From the NCBI GenBank assembly GCA_052035955.1, contig JBPOHD010000003.1, positions 1-64,000 on the forward strand: DNA of 64,000 nt, written 5' to 3'. Origin of the DNA: JAEUNJ01 sp052035955 (lineage in GTDB: Bacteria; Pseudomonadota; Gammaproteobacteria; Burkholderiales; Rhodocyclaceae). Shown one piece after another: positions 1-7,742 of the stretch; positions within the stretch are counted from its first letter, which is position 1, and each line of letters opens with the position of its first letter. The notes beneath the pieces are model-generated. The model was not told the DNA's origin, made no database searches, and saw only the letters and a list, made by a program, of their open reading frames with translations. The position numbers and the translations under genes were made by a program.

Positions 1-437
1 TTTGTCTCACTCGATGACGGCCGTGATTCTCGCGACGGCCGGTTACCGTGGAATTGCGCCCCGGTTACGGAGTTGTTGCGGTGGAGCGGTGCGGTCCGCT
101 GCCCGCCGCAGGACCTCCGCCACGTAGCCCCGCGTTTCCCGGATCGAGGGGATCCGGTATCCGGCCCGGATCACGGCACCTTCGTCGCCATGAAATGCTG
201 ACGGCAAACAGCAGACTTCGCATTTGCGGACGTCCATATCCGGAGTGCCGCCGTCGCGCCTCGTAGCCTAGAGCCGTGATGCTATGAATTCCCGCCAGCT
301 CCTGGAGACAGGGGGGCCGAAGGGAGAGCAAGCGCAATGGTCACGGCCATGTATTCCGGTCGTTCGGGCGGCGGCAATGGCGCCTTTGAGTTGGCAAGGT
401 GTCGGCGACGGTCGATCGCCGACGGCGTTGCGGTGTG
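1..437. other. Non-coding left edge
   Basis: Short overlapping open frames exist on both strands, but none has a convincing ribosome binding site, domain or codon pattern. I see no gene, tRNA or terminator here. It is probably the upstream side of the intergenic region that carries the Pho box at 438. Confidence 0.6.
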
Positions 438-482
438 CTGTCACGCAATTGACCACGAGTTGTCACGAAGGGTCCCTAGACT
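438..482 (+). promoter_or_regulatory. Triple Pho box and PhoB-type promoter
   Basis: Three 7-bp direct repeats at 11-bp period: CTGTCAC (438-444), TTGACCA (449-455) and TTGTCAC (460-466). Exactly 10 bp later comes the -10 hexamer TAGACT (477-482). PhoB sites are known as CTGTCAY-type 7-mers separated by 4 bp that replace the -35 element. The same 7-4-7-10 geometry precedes pstS in this window, which supports the reading. The start site would be near 489, about 120 nt before the PEP-CTERM gene. Confidence 0.85.
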
Positions 483-610
483 CGCCAGGCCCTTTTGCCA
501 AGCCACACCGGCCGCGAGGTCGGGCCGGAAAGCCCTGGTCTGCGCGAGCAGACAGCCGGGTTGCCGAAAGGGATAGACGAATCCGCCAATCCTGACAGGG
601 AGAATTCCTG

Positions 611-2152
611 ATGTTCCTCAAGCAGACCCTGGCCGCCAGCATCGCGGCCCTGGCCGCCGCCGGCGCCCTCGCCGACGTCGGCCCCAGCAGTACCGCTACA
701 CCCTACGTGACGGCCGTCGGCGCCGGCGTTTCCGTGACCTCCATCCTCACCGTGGGTGACAGCGTCAACAACAAGGCGGACGGCTCGCCGTACCGGATGG
801 TCGGCATACCCGACGGATTGGGCGCCTACGACAACCGCGACGGCACCTTCACCGTCCTGATGAACCACGAACTGGGCGGCACGGTGGGCATCACCCGGGA
901 CCACGGCAACAAGGGTGCCTTCGTTTCCGAATGGACCATCCGCAAATCCGACCTGAAGGTGCTTGGGGGCGGGGACCTGATCAAGACGGTCAATACCTGG
1001 GCCGGGTCCGCCTACGCCGCGTCCAGCGTTACCTTTTCGCGCCTGTGCTCGGCCGACCTGGCGGCGCCCACGGCCTTCTTCAATGGCAAGACCGGCCTGG
1101 GTACCAACGCCCGCCTGTTCCTGAACGGCGAGGAAAACGGCCCGACCGGCCGCGCCTTTGCCCACGTCGCCACGGGCACAGGCAAGGGCAATTCATATGA
1201 GTTGTTCAAGATGGGGAAGGCGTCTTGGGAGAACGTGGTTGCCAACCCCTACGAACAGGACAAGACGGTGGTCATCGGACTCGACGACACCCATCCCGAC
1301 TCCTCGCCCGGCAAGGGCCAACTCTGGCTGTACGCGGGGACCAAGACCAACAGCGGCAACGAAGTCGAGCGCGCCGGCCTCACCAACGGAACCCAGTACT
1401 TCGTTTCCGTGACCGGCGCCGTCGGTACCAAGGAAGACCGTACCGCCGGCATTTCCACCGGGACCCGCTTTGGCCTGACCACCGACGCCGCCGAGGGAAC
1501 CAGCTTCCTGCGTCCCGAGGATGGCGCCTGGGATGCCAAGAACCCGAACAAGTTCTATTTCGTGACCACCGACCGCTTCAATTCTGCCGGCGATGGCAGC
1601 GGCAGCAGTGTGGGCCGCAGCCGCCTCTACTCCCTTACCTTCGACAACATCGCCAACCCGGAGGCCGGCGGTTTGGTCAAGATGGAAATAGACGGTACGG
1701 GCCTGCCGAAGATGATGGACAACATCACCGTCGCGGGAGACGGGACGCTGGTCATCCAGGAGGATCCGGGCGGCAACGACCACAATGCCAAGACCTGGCG
1801 CTTCGATCCGACCACTGGCCAACTGACGATGCTTCTGAAGTCCGACGTCGCCCGTTTCGGCGAACGCGTCGGGGGTGTGGTTACCGGTGCCACCGCGCCC
1901 TTCAACAACGATGAGGAGAACTCCGGGGTCATAGAGGTGACGAGCTTCATGAGCGGCGTCGCGGGTTACGACCTGAGCAAATATCGCTATTTCCTGGGTA
2001 CGACTCAGGCCCACTACGGCCTGGGGGGCGAATTGGTGGAGGGCGGCCAGCTCTATATGTTCTCGGCGCCGGTGCCCGAGCCCGAGACCTATGCCATGAT
2101 GCTGGCCGGCCTGGGCTTTCTGGGGGCCGTCGCCCGGCGGAAGCGCTCCTGA
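611..2152 (+). CDS. PhoX/DUF839-like PEP-CTERM surface protein
   Basis: A 513-aa exported protein. Residues 1-21 form a signal peptide ending ALA before Asp. The body resembles the PhoX/DUF839 beta-propeller family (GIPDGLGAYDN, LMNHELGG, and the late segment VIQEDPGGNDH), which includes calcium-dependent alkaline phosphatases. The C-terminus carries a PEP-CTERM sorting signal: VPEPETYAM, a hydrophobic helix, then RRKR. Such proteins are known to be processed by exosortase and kept at or near the cell surface or in the exopolysaccharide. The start has GGGAGA 8 bp upstream. The Pho box at 438-482 fits a phosphate-scavenging role. Whether it is an active phosphatase cannot be judged from sequence alone; it could be a structural DUF839 protein. 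Confidence 0.8.
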   Translation: MFLKQTLAASIAALAAAGALADVGPSSTATPYVTAVGAGVSVTSILTVGDSVNNKADGSPYRMVGIPDGLGAYDNRDGTFTVLMNHELGGTVGITRDHGNKGAFVSEWTIRKSDLKVLGGGDLIKTVNTWAGSAYAASSVTFSRLCSADLAAPTAFFNGKTGLGTNARLFLNGEENGPTGRAFAHVATGTGKGNSYELFKMGKASWENVVANPYEQDKTVVIGLDDTHPDSSPGKGQLWLYAGTKTNSGNEVERAGLTNGTQYFVSVTGAVGTKEDRTAGISTGTRFGLTTDAAEGTSFLRPEDGAWDAKNPNKFYFVTTDRFNSAGDGSGSSVGRSRLYSLTFDNIANPEAGGLVKMEIDGTGLPKMMDNITVAGDGTLVIQEDPGGNDHNAKTWRFDPTTGQLTMLLKSDVARFGERVGGVVTGATAPFNNDEENSGVIEVTSFMSGVAGYDLSKYRYFLGTTQAHYGLGGELVEGGQLYMFSAPVPEPETYAMMLAGLGFLGAVARRKRS

Positions 2153-2385
2153 TTTGAACCAATGGCACTGTTGCGGTGTGCGGGGACCATCGGTTCCCGT
2201 ATCCCTGCAGCCGGTGACGGTCCGGCCTTCCCGCGACCGCAGGTGTCCAGGCTGTTGGCGATGGAGTTGGCGATGTCCCGTCGAACGGGAATAGCGAAGC
2301 GGGTGTGGCGCCTCGCACGAGAGCCTCTGGCAATGGCCGGAATTGTGGTGCCCCCGAGAAAGGCACTCGACGCAGAACTATCGAC

Positions 2386-2419
2386 CGGTCATGCCCCTGT
2401 CACGATTGCATGCGATAAG
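2386..2419 (+). promoter_or_regulatory. Pho box and promoter for 76-aa gene
   Basis: CGGTCAT (2386-2392), 4 bp, CTGTCAC (2397-2403), 10 bp, then GATAAG (2414-2419; 4/6 to TATAAT). The geometry matches the pstS promoter exactly. The predicted start site near 2426 lies just before an SD (GAGGGA, 2435-2440) and the ATG at 2447. Confidence 0.75.
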
Positions 2420-2446
2420 GAAGCCTGATACGACGAGGGACAGGCA

Positions 2447-2677
2447 ATGTCGCGAAAGAAGGGCGGTTGCGGGAAATCGGTGGGCATCGAGTTCGCGATG
2501 GCTTCTGCCGATGACAGACAGGCTGAGGATTACGAGGGGGACGAGGCGGACGACGGGACTTCGGGTCCGCCCATCCCTTTGCGTCGGGTGCGGGGCGGCA
2601 CCACGCGCCACGTGGACGAGTGGCTCCATGTCGATGCCCAGATCAGGCGCCTGATCGCGAAGGGGAAGCTGGGCTGA
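2447..2677 (+). CDS. Small acidic protein, likely Pho-regulated
   Basis: 76 aa, no family recognised. The N-terminus is basic and Gly/Cys-containing (RKKGGCGKS), the middle is strongly acidic (residues about 23-38), and the C-terminal third is a likely amphipathic helix (HVDEWLHVDAQIRRLIAKGK). There is no signal peptide or membrane segment, so it is probably cytoplasmic. A good SD (GAGGGA, 6 bp before ATG) and a Pho box promoter 28 bp upstream of the ATG argue that this short frame is real, since it has no homology support I can give. The opposite strand is also open here (2378-2788), but it has no promoter or SD. The function is unknown; a role in the phosphate-starvation response is inferred from the promoter only. 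Confidence 0.55.
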   Translation: MSRKKGGCGKSVGIEFAMASADDRQAEDYEGDEADDGTSGPPIPLRRVRGGTTRHVDEWLHVDAQIRRLIAKGKLG

Positions 2678-2750
2678 CGACCCGCCTGCCACATCGCTGC
2701 CGGTCGGTCGGCGGCGGGGATGGCTGCACACCGATTCCGGCGGGGCCGGT

Positions 2751-2918
2751 TCAGCCGAGCGGTACCCCGGGGCCGCGGGCTGCGGCAATGATGCCGGTAA
2801 TCATGATGGCATAGACGGCGACTTCCAGAACGATCAACCGTATCCGGTCCCCGAGGGTCTCCGTGGACCTGGAGGCCCGAGCCTCTGGACGGTCGCGTTC
2901 CGGTGGTTGGCTGGGCAT
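2751..2918 (-). CDS. 55-aa single-pass membrane peptide, Pho-regulated
   Basis: A hydrophilic, charged N-terminal half is followed by one transmembrane helix (LIVLEVAVYAIMITGIIAAA, about residues 26-46) and a short Gly/Pro-rich tail. I chose the ATG at 2918, which has GGA 9 bp upstream; an in-frame GTG at 2987 would add 23 residues. A three-repeat Pho box promoter lies upstream at 3018-3062 with its predicted start site near 3011, and no other gene lies downstream of it on this strand, so the promoter is the best evidence that the peptide is made. The family is unknown. Small Pho-controlled membrane peptides often act on transporters or sensor kinases, but nothing here shows which. Confidence 0.6.
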   Translation of the reverse strand: MPSQPPERDRPEARASRSTETLGDRIRLIVLEVAVYAIMITGIIAAARGPGVPLG

Positions 2919-3017
2919 GGAAGGATTTCCGAATCTGGCCTGAAACGGCGCCCCGGGTGTTCTGCCGGCGGCGGCAACTGCCGACACGGACTGGAGCGCC
3001 CGGGCATGTTCGCTTGG

Positions 3018-3062
3018 AGTTTACCGACGAGACGTGACAGGGGTGTGACCGTTCCGTGACGG
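3018..3062 (-). promoter_or_regulatory. Triple Pho box and promoter (minus strand)
   Basis: Read on the minus strand: CCGTCAC (3062-3056), 4 bp, CGGTCAC (3051-3045), 4 bp, CTGTCAC (3040-3034), 10 bp, TAAACT (3023-3018). The -10 hexamer is identical to that of the pstS promoter, and all three repeats fit CTGTCAY closely. It is one of the best Pho boxes in the window and points at the 55-aa membrane peptide gene. Confidence 0.88.
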
Positions 3063-3234
3063 TTGGCGCGATCCGACCGGACGGAGGGGGCAGGGGAATC
3101 GTCGGTGGCAGTTTCGGCACCCGCCAGGCAGCGGCTTCGCGGGTACTGCCACCCGCTTGCGTTTCAAACCGTGCTTCGCTTCACCGGAACGACCGGCAGG
3201 GAGGGGTCGCCGGCGGCGGGGGATGCAATCGACG

Positions 3235-3429
3235 CTAGGCCTGCACGAATTCACCGCACCAGTTGTGGTGCTGGACGATGGGGTGCTTCCAGCGGTGCCG
3301 CTCGTTGGGCGTATCGTCGCCGGCGAAGGCGGGGGGGTATCGGTGGCAGGCGCCCCAACCCGGGGCTTGTTCCCGGAAATAGCGGCAATTGCGGCAGGCG
3401 GTGGGGCTGGTGTCGCGTTCCTGGTTCAT
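3235..3429 (-). CDS. Small four-cysteine protein
   Basis: 64 aa with cysteines at 12, 15, 28 and 58 in the pattern CRNCRYF, then GACHRYPP, then WCGEF. Short proteins of this type are common in Proteobacteria as uncharacterised, probably metal-binding (zinc or iron-sulfur) domains. The start ATG has AGGA 8 bp upstream (minus strand). TATGCT about 25 bp upstream may be a -10. No Pho box was found for it. It is cytoplasmic by composition. The four cysteines and the aromatic spacing argue strongly that this is a real gene. Confidence 0.7.
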   Translation of the reverse strand: MNQERDTSPTACRNCRYFREQAPGWGACHRYPPAFAGDDTPNERHRWKHPIVQHHNWCGEFVQA

Positions 3430-3554
3430 TCGGTGGTCCTGGTCAGGCCGGAAGCATACAACGGCCAGGATGGCCCGGCGCGGGGAATCCGGCCGATCCG
3501 GGCATGTCCCGCTTTGGCATCCCGGTGCGGTCGGTCAGGCCAGGCATTTCCCGC

Positions 3555-3599
3555 ATGACCCGGAACCGACACGTGCCGTTCATATTGGCCCGCTAGGCT
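3555..3599 (+). promoter_or_regulatory. Possible Pho box, degenerate
   Basis: ATGACCC (3555-3561), CCGACAC (3566-3572) and CGTTCAT (3577-3583) at 11-bp period, 10 bp, then TAGGCT (3594-3599). The spacing is exact but each repeat matches only 4-5 of 7 positions. It lies 43 bp before a 35-codon frame. Treat as tentative. Confidence 0.4.
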
Positions 3600-3641
3600 G
3601 GGAGGGTCGAAACACGCCGGCCGCCGACAGGCCCGACTGCC

Positions 3642-3749
3642 ATGCCTCCATTGCGCAAGATGTCTTCCTACGCCGCCCTCGGGACCGCCCTCCTTTGGGG
3701 CATCGTCGAGTTCCTGGCCCTGCAGCGTGCCCGGATCGGAGGACGGTGA
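3642..3749 (+). CDS. 35-aa hydrophobic membrane peptide
   Basis: A 35-aa frame: a short basic N-terminus (MPPLRKMSS), one hydrophobic helix (YAALGTALLWGIVEFLALQ), then a basic tail (RARIGGR), as expected for a single-pass inner-membrane peptide with a cytoplasmic tail. The SD is weak (AGG about 10 bp upstream). A degenerate Pho box precedes it. The composition is unlike the surrounding non-coding DNA, and I believe similar peptides occur in related betaproteobacteria, though I cannot check this. Function unknown. Confidence 0.5.
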   Translation: MPPLRKMSSYAALGTALLWGIVEFLALQRARIGGR

Positions 3750-3803
3750 AGGCCGTCATGGCCCGCTGTTGTCCGAACCGTCCGGTGGCTGCGTCTGAAG
3801 CCT

Positions 3804-4766
3804 TCATCCGGAGCGGGCGTAGGCATCGAAGAATGCAGCCGTGAAATCCTCCAGTCGGGCCTCCGGCAGGGCATTGATGCCGGCGGCTCCCTTGCGCCCG
3901 CCGCCGGTCGCGAACCGCAGGCAAAGGGTGTCCGCACCGCTTCGATTGGCCACGGGCGCGCGGACGCTCACCACGAAGTGGCCGATGGCGGACCGGGTAA
4001 GGAGGGCATGGGCGCGTTCCGGGCGGGCGTTGGCCAAATGGTTGGCGAACGTGCCGGAGATGCGCCGGGCCCAGTGCGTGTCCGGGAGGAGGTAGATGGC
4101 GGCCCCGTCCCTCGCTTCCAGGGGGGCGACTGCCCAAGCGGCTTCCATGTCTTCCGCGTGGCCCCGAAGCAGGACCTGGAATTCCAGGGATTCTCGGATG
4201 AATTCAAAGGGGTTCGAATAAGGCCTGAGACCAAGGAAGATCGCCTCCGGCCGAAAGCGCAGGTCTTCGACGGTGTCCCCGTAGGCGTTGTAGTTGAGCA
4301 GTTCGCCAAGGACCTTCAACTCGGCCAAGCGGGTCTCGTCCAGGGCCAGGGGCTCGGCGGCACGCAGCGCTGACGCTTCCAGGTTGTCGCCGAAGGCGGC
4401 GGCGACGGCCCAGGCCCGGAATCGGCCTTCCAGCTGCCGGTCGACGAGCAGGGCCGTACAGGTGTCGCCCGCCGTGTCGATGTGGGCGTCCAGGCCCGGG
4501 TGGGCCGGTATCGGCCCTGGATGATGGTGGTCGAACCATTGGACGCGCACGCCCCTTGCCAGCAGGTCAAGGAGCGGGGCATGGTTCTTCTCCACGGCCA
4601 CGTCGAGTACGGTCACGGTGTCGCCAGCCGTCGCCGCCACTCGCCGCAGGAGGCCGATGTCCCTCTTGACTCCGGTGACGAGGACGCCTTCCCGGGGCTC
4701 GGCCAGTCGCAACTGGTGCAAAGCGAGCAGGCCGTCGGCATCGCCGTTGAATACGTCGAAGTGCAT
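3804..4766 (-). CDS. DHH-family phosphoesterase (possible pAp phosphatase)
   Basis: 320 aa. The N-terminal DHH domain shows DVFNGDADG (metal-binding Asp residues) and the signature WFDHHHPGP near residue 80. The C-terminal DHHA1-like part carries GGGRKGAAGIN, which binds substrate phosphate in the NrnA group. NrnA-type enzymes degrade nano-RNAs and also dephosphorylate 3'-phosphoadenosine 5'-phosphate (pAp), the by-product of PAPS-dependent sulfation; the divergent cysD-cysNC-sulfotransferase cluster makes that role attractive, but it is inference. I chose the ATG at 4766 (AGGA 9 bp upstream) over GTG 4784 and ATG 4775, because the predicted start site of the upstream promoter lies near 4791. 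Confidence 0.8.
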   Translation of the reverse strand: MHFDVFNGDADGLLALHQLRLAEPREGVLVTGVKRDIGLLRRVAATAGDTVTVLDVAVEKNHAPLLDLLARGVRVQWFDHHHPGPIPAHPGLDAHIDTAGDTCTALLVDRQLEGRFRAWAVAAAFGDNLEASALRAAEPLALDETRLAELKVLGELLNYNAYGDTVEDLRFRPEAIFLGLRPYSNPFEFIRESLEFQVLLRGHAEDMEAAWAVAPLEARDGAAIYLLPDTHWARRISGTFANHLANARPERAHALLTRSAIGHFVVSVRAPVANRSGADTLCLRFATGGGRKGAAGINALPEARLEDFTAAFFDAYARSG

Positions 4767-4797
4767 CGGGTCCATTCCTGTCACTCGATCGACACGA

Positions 4798-4842
4798 AGT
4801 CTGACCGGACTTCGTTACAGGGACAAGACGGTACGACGACGG
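4798..4842 (-). promoter_or_regulatory. Candidate triple Pho box for DHH gene
   Basis: Minus strand: CCGTCGT (4842-4836), CCGTCTT (4831-4825) and CTGTAAC (4820-4814) at 11-bp period, then 10 bp and CAGACT (4803-4798). CTGTAAC also occurs in the pstS Pho box, and CAGACT resembles TAGACT of the promoter at 477. It faces away from the candidate cysD promoter. Confidence 0.6.
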
Positions 4843-4891
4843 GTGCCGGCCGGTGCCCCCGGCGGGGCGATTGGCGCCTTTGGCGGATGGG

Positions 4892-4925
4892 TTGTTGAAA
4901 AACCGTAACACGCCGCGTCCAGAAT
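4892..4925 (+). promoter_or_regulatory. Candidate Pho box for cysD-cysNC
   Basis: TTGTTGA (4892-4898), 4 bp, CCGTAAC (4903-4909), exactly 10 bp, CAGAAT (4920-4925; 4/6 to TATAAT). The upstream repeat is poor, so PhoB control is uncertain, but a promoter here gives a sensible leader of about 34 nt to the cysD ATG. Confidence 0.5.
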
Positions 4926-4965
4926 CCGGCCGTCCATCATCACGCCCGTCACCGGGAACGAACCC

Positions 4966-5856
4966 ATGGCCCTATCCGATCTCGAGGCCGAGAGCATTGC
5001 CGTCATTCGCGAGGCGGTCGCCACCGCCGCACGACCCGTGATGATGTATTCCATCGGGAAGGATTCTTCCGTGATGCTGCATCTCGCGCGCAAGGCCTTC
5101 TTCCCGGCCTCGCCGCCCTTTCCGCTGCTCCATGTGGACACGACCTGGAAGTTCCGGGAGATGATCGCGCATCGGGACCGGATGGCCGGCGAAAGCGGCA
5201 TGCGCCTGATCGTGCATACGAATCAGGAAGGCTTGCGGCAGCGAATCACGCCCTTCGAGCACGGATCCGCCTATTACACGGACGTCATGAAGACGCAGGC
5301 CCTGCGCCAGGCCCTCGACGCCGGCGGCTTCGATCTCGTGTTCGGCGGCGCCCGTCGCGACGAGGAGAGGTCCAGGGCGAAGGAGAGGATCTTCTCGTTC
5401 CGTGCCGAAGGGCATCGCTGGGATCCGAAGAACCAGCGGCCGGAACTGTGGGACCTGTACAACACGCGCATCGGGAAGGGGGAGAGCATTCGCGTCTTTC
5501 CCCTTTCCAACTGGACCGAGTTCGACATCTGGCAATACATCCTGCAGGAAGACATTCCTGTGGTGCCGCTGTACCTGGCCAGGCCGCGGCCGGTGGTCGA
5601 GCGCGACGGGAGCTGGATCCTCGTCGATGACGCGCGACTGCCCCTGCGGGCGGGCGAAGTCCCGAGCATGGTCAGCGTGCGCTTTCGCACGCTGGGCTGC
5701 TATCCGCTGACCGGAGCGGTCGAGAGTTCCGCCGCGACCCTGGAGGAGGTGGTCGCCGAGACCTTGAATGCCCGCTCGTCGGAACGCCAGGGACGCCTGA
5801 TCGACAAGGACGGCGCAGGATCCATGGAACGCAAGAAACAGGAGGGGTACTTCTGA
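4966..5856 (+). CDS. cysD: Sulfate adenylyltransferase subunit 2
   Basis: 296 aa, the catalytic small subunit of ATP sulfurylase. With CysN it converts sulfate and ATP to adenosine 5'-phosphosulfate (APS). The ATP-pyrophosphatase PP-loop is visible as YSIGKDSSVML near residue 27. The length and conserved segments (GGARRDEERSRAKER, WTEFDIWQYI, FRTLGCYPLTGA) are normal for the family. Its TGA overlaps the ATG of cysNC (TGATG), so the two are translationally coupled. No cysH or cysI reductase gene is nearby; the neighbours are an APS-kinase fusion and a sulfotransferase, which suggests PAPS production for sulfation rather than cysteine synthesis. Confidence 0.95.
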   Translation: MALSDLEAESIAVIREAVATAARPVMMYSIGKDSSVMLHLARKAFFPASPPFPLLHVDTTWKFREMIAHRDRMAGESGMRLIVHTNQEGLRQRITPFEHGSAYYTDVMKTQALRQALDAGGFDLVFGGARRDEERSRAKERIFSFRAEGHRWDPKNQRPELWDLYNTRIGKGESIRVFPLSNWTEFDIWQYILQEDIPVVPLYLARPRPVVERDGSWILVDDARLPLRAGEVPSMVSVRFRTLGCYPLTGAVESSAATLEEVVAETLNARSSERQGRLIDKDGAGSMERKKQEGYF

Positions 5857-7730
5857 TGGGTATCGATACCGCCCGGCAACTGGCCAACTATCTGGCGCAG
5901 CAGGCCGGCAAGGAGCAACTGCGTTTCATCACCTGCGGCAGCGTGGACGACGGCAAGTCGACGCTGATCGGTCGCCTGCTCTATGAGTCGAAGCGCATCT
6001 TCGACGACCAACTGGAGGCCCTCGAGCACGACTCCCGCCGGTTCGGTACCCAGGGCGGGCGCGTGGACCTGGCCTTGCTCGTGGATGGCCTGCAGGCCGA
6101 GCGGGAGCAGGGGATCACCATCGATGTCGCCTATCGCTTCTTCGACACGGACCGCCGCAAGTTCATCGTCGCCGACACCCCGGGCCACGAGCAATACACG
6201 CGCAACATGGCGACCGGGGCTTCCACGGCGGACCTGGCGGTGATCCTGGTCGATGCGCGGCGGGGAGTGCTCACCCAGACCCGCCGGCACAGCCGTATCG
6301 TCGCCATGATGGGCATCCGGCAGGTGGTGCTGGCGGTCAACAAGATGGACCTGGTGGGCTACGACCGGGAGCCGTTCGAGAACATCGTGACGGCGTACGG
6401 GACCTTTGCCGCTAGTCTCGGCCTGGCCGCCGTTCAGGCCATTCCCCTGTCGGCCCTGGAAGGAGATAACGTGGTGGCGAAGAGCCAGCGCCTCCCCTGG
6501 TATGGGGGCCCGACGCTGCTGGAATTCCTCGAGAAAGTGCCGCTGGACCACAGGGGTAGCCTGCATCCGTTCCGCATGCCCGTGCAATACGTCAATCGGC
6601 CGGACGAAGGTTTCCGGGGCTATTGCGGCCGCCTCTGCTCGGGCAGCGTCGTGCCGGGCCAGGAGGTGCGCGTGCTTCCCTCGGGCAAGGTGACGCGGAT
6701 CGAACGTATCGTCGCCTGGGGCGGTGACCTGGACAGGGCAGTCGAGGGCGATTCGGTGACCGTGACCCTGGCCGACCAGGTGGATGCAAGCCGCGGCGAT
6801 GTGATCGCTGCCGCAGGGCAACCCCCGGAGTCGGCGGACCAGTTCGAGGTCCGCATCCTCTGGATGGCCGAGCCCCCCCTGGTGCCGGGCCGGCCCTACG
6901 CCATGAAGATCCATTGTCGGGAGGTGAACGCCACCGTGACCGAAATCAAGTACCGGGAGGATGTCAATTCCGGTGCCCACCTGGCGGCGAAGACCCTGGC
7001 CATGAACGAAATCGCGGTGGCCAACATCAGCCTGGACCGGCCCGTGGTTTTCGAGCCCTATGCGGACAACCGCACGCTCGGGAGTTTCGTCCTCCTCGAC
7101 AAGCTGAGCTGCGAGACCGTCGGCGCGGGCATGATCGAATTCGCCTTGCGCCGGGCCGCCAACGTGCATTGGCAGGCCCTCGACATCACGAGAGCTGCCC
7201 GGGCCGCCCTGAAGCACCAGCGGGCGCGTTGTCTCTGGTTCACGGGGCTCTCGGGCTCGGGGAAGTCGACGGTGGCCAACCTGCTCGAGAAGCGCCTTTG
7301 GGCGGAGGGGAGGCATACCTACGTGCTGGACGGGGACAACGTTCGCCATGGGCTCAACCGGGACCTCGGGTTCACCGAAGCCGACCGGGTGGAGAACATC
7401 CGGCGCGTGGCCGAGGTGGCCAAACTGATGGCCGACGCCGGCCTCATCGTTATCGTCTCCTTCATTTCCCCCTTCCGCGCGGAGCGCCGCATGGCCCGTG
7501 GCCTGTTCGAGGAAGGCGAGTTCCTCGAGGTATTCGTCGATACGCCCATGGAGGTCTGCGAACAGCGGGACCCGAAGGGGCTTTACGCCAAGGCCCGGCG
7601 CGGGGAACTGAAGAACTTCACCGGCATCGACAGCGACTACGAGTCGCCGGAGTCGCCCGAGGTACGGCTCTCCACGGCGGTGCACAGTCCCGAGGATTGC
7701 GTCGAACTGCTCCTGCCGCACGTGCTTTGA
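5856..7730 (+). CDS. cysN: CysN-CysC fusion: ATP sulfurylase GTPase and APS kinase
   Basis: 624 aa, two enzymes in one chain. Residues about 1-430 are the CysN GTPase, with P-loop GSVDDGKST (28-36), DTPGHEQY and NKMD motifs. From about residue 445 to the end is APS kinase (CysC), with P-loop GLSGSGKST near 463, DGDNVRHGLN and the FISPFR segment. Together with CysD it makes APS and phosphorylates it to PAPS. The same architecture is known from NodQ, where PAPS feeds a sulfotransferase. Here the next genes are a TauE/SafE permease and a sulfotransferase, so a similar pathway is likely. Only 12 nt separate it from the permease gene. Confidence 0.94.
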   Translation: MGIDTARQLANYLAQQAGKEQLRFITCGSVDDGKSTLIGRLLYESKRIFDDQLEALEHDSRRFGTQGGRVDLALLVDGLQAEREQGITIDVAYRFFDTDRRKFIVADTPGHEQYTRNMATGASTADLAVILVDARRGVLTQTRRHSRIVAMMGIRQVVLAVNKMDLVGYDREPFENIVTAYGTFAASLGLAAVQAIPLSALEGDNVVAKSQRLPWYGGPTLLEFLEKVPLDHRGSLHPFRMPVQYVNRPDEGFRGYCGRLCSGSVVPGQEVRVLPSGKVTRIERIVAWGGDLDRAVEGDSVTVTLADQVDASRGDVIAAAGQPPESADQFEVRILWMAEPPLVPGRPYAMKIHCREVNATVTEIKYREDVNSGAHLAAKTLAMNEIAVANISLDRPVVFEPYADNRTLGSFVLLDKLSCETVGAGMIEFALRRAANVHWQALDITRAARAALKHQRARCLWFTGLSGSGKSTVANLLEKRLWAEGRHTYVLDGDNVRHGLNRDLGFTEADRVENIRRVAEVAKLMADAGLIVIVSFISPFRAERRMARGLFEEGEFLEVFVDTPMEVCEQRDPKGLYAKARRGELKNFTGIDSDYESPESPEVRLSTAVHSPEDCVELLLPHVL

Positions 7731-7742
7731 CGGAACGGCGCC

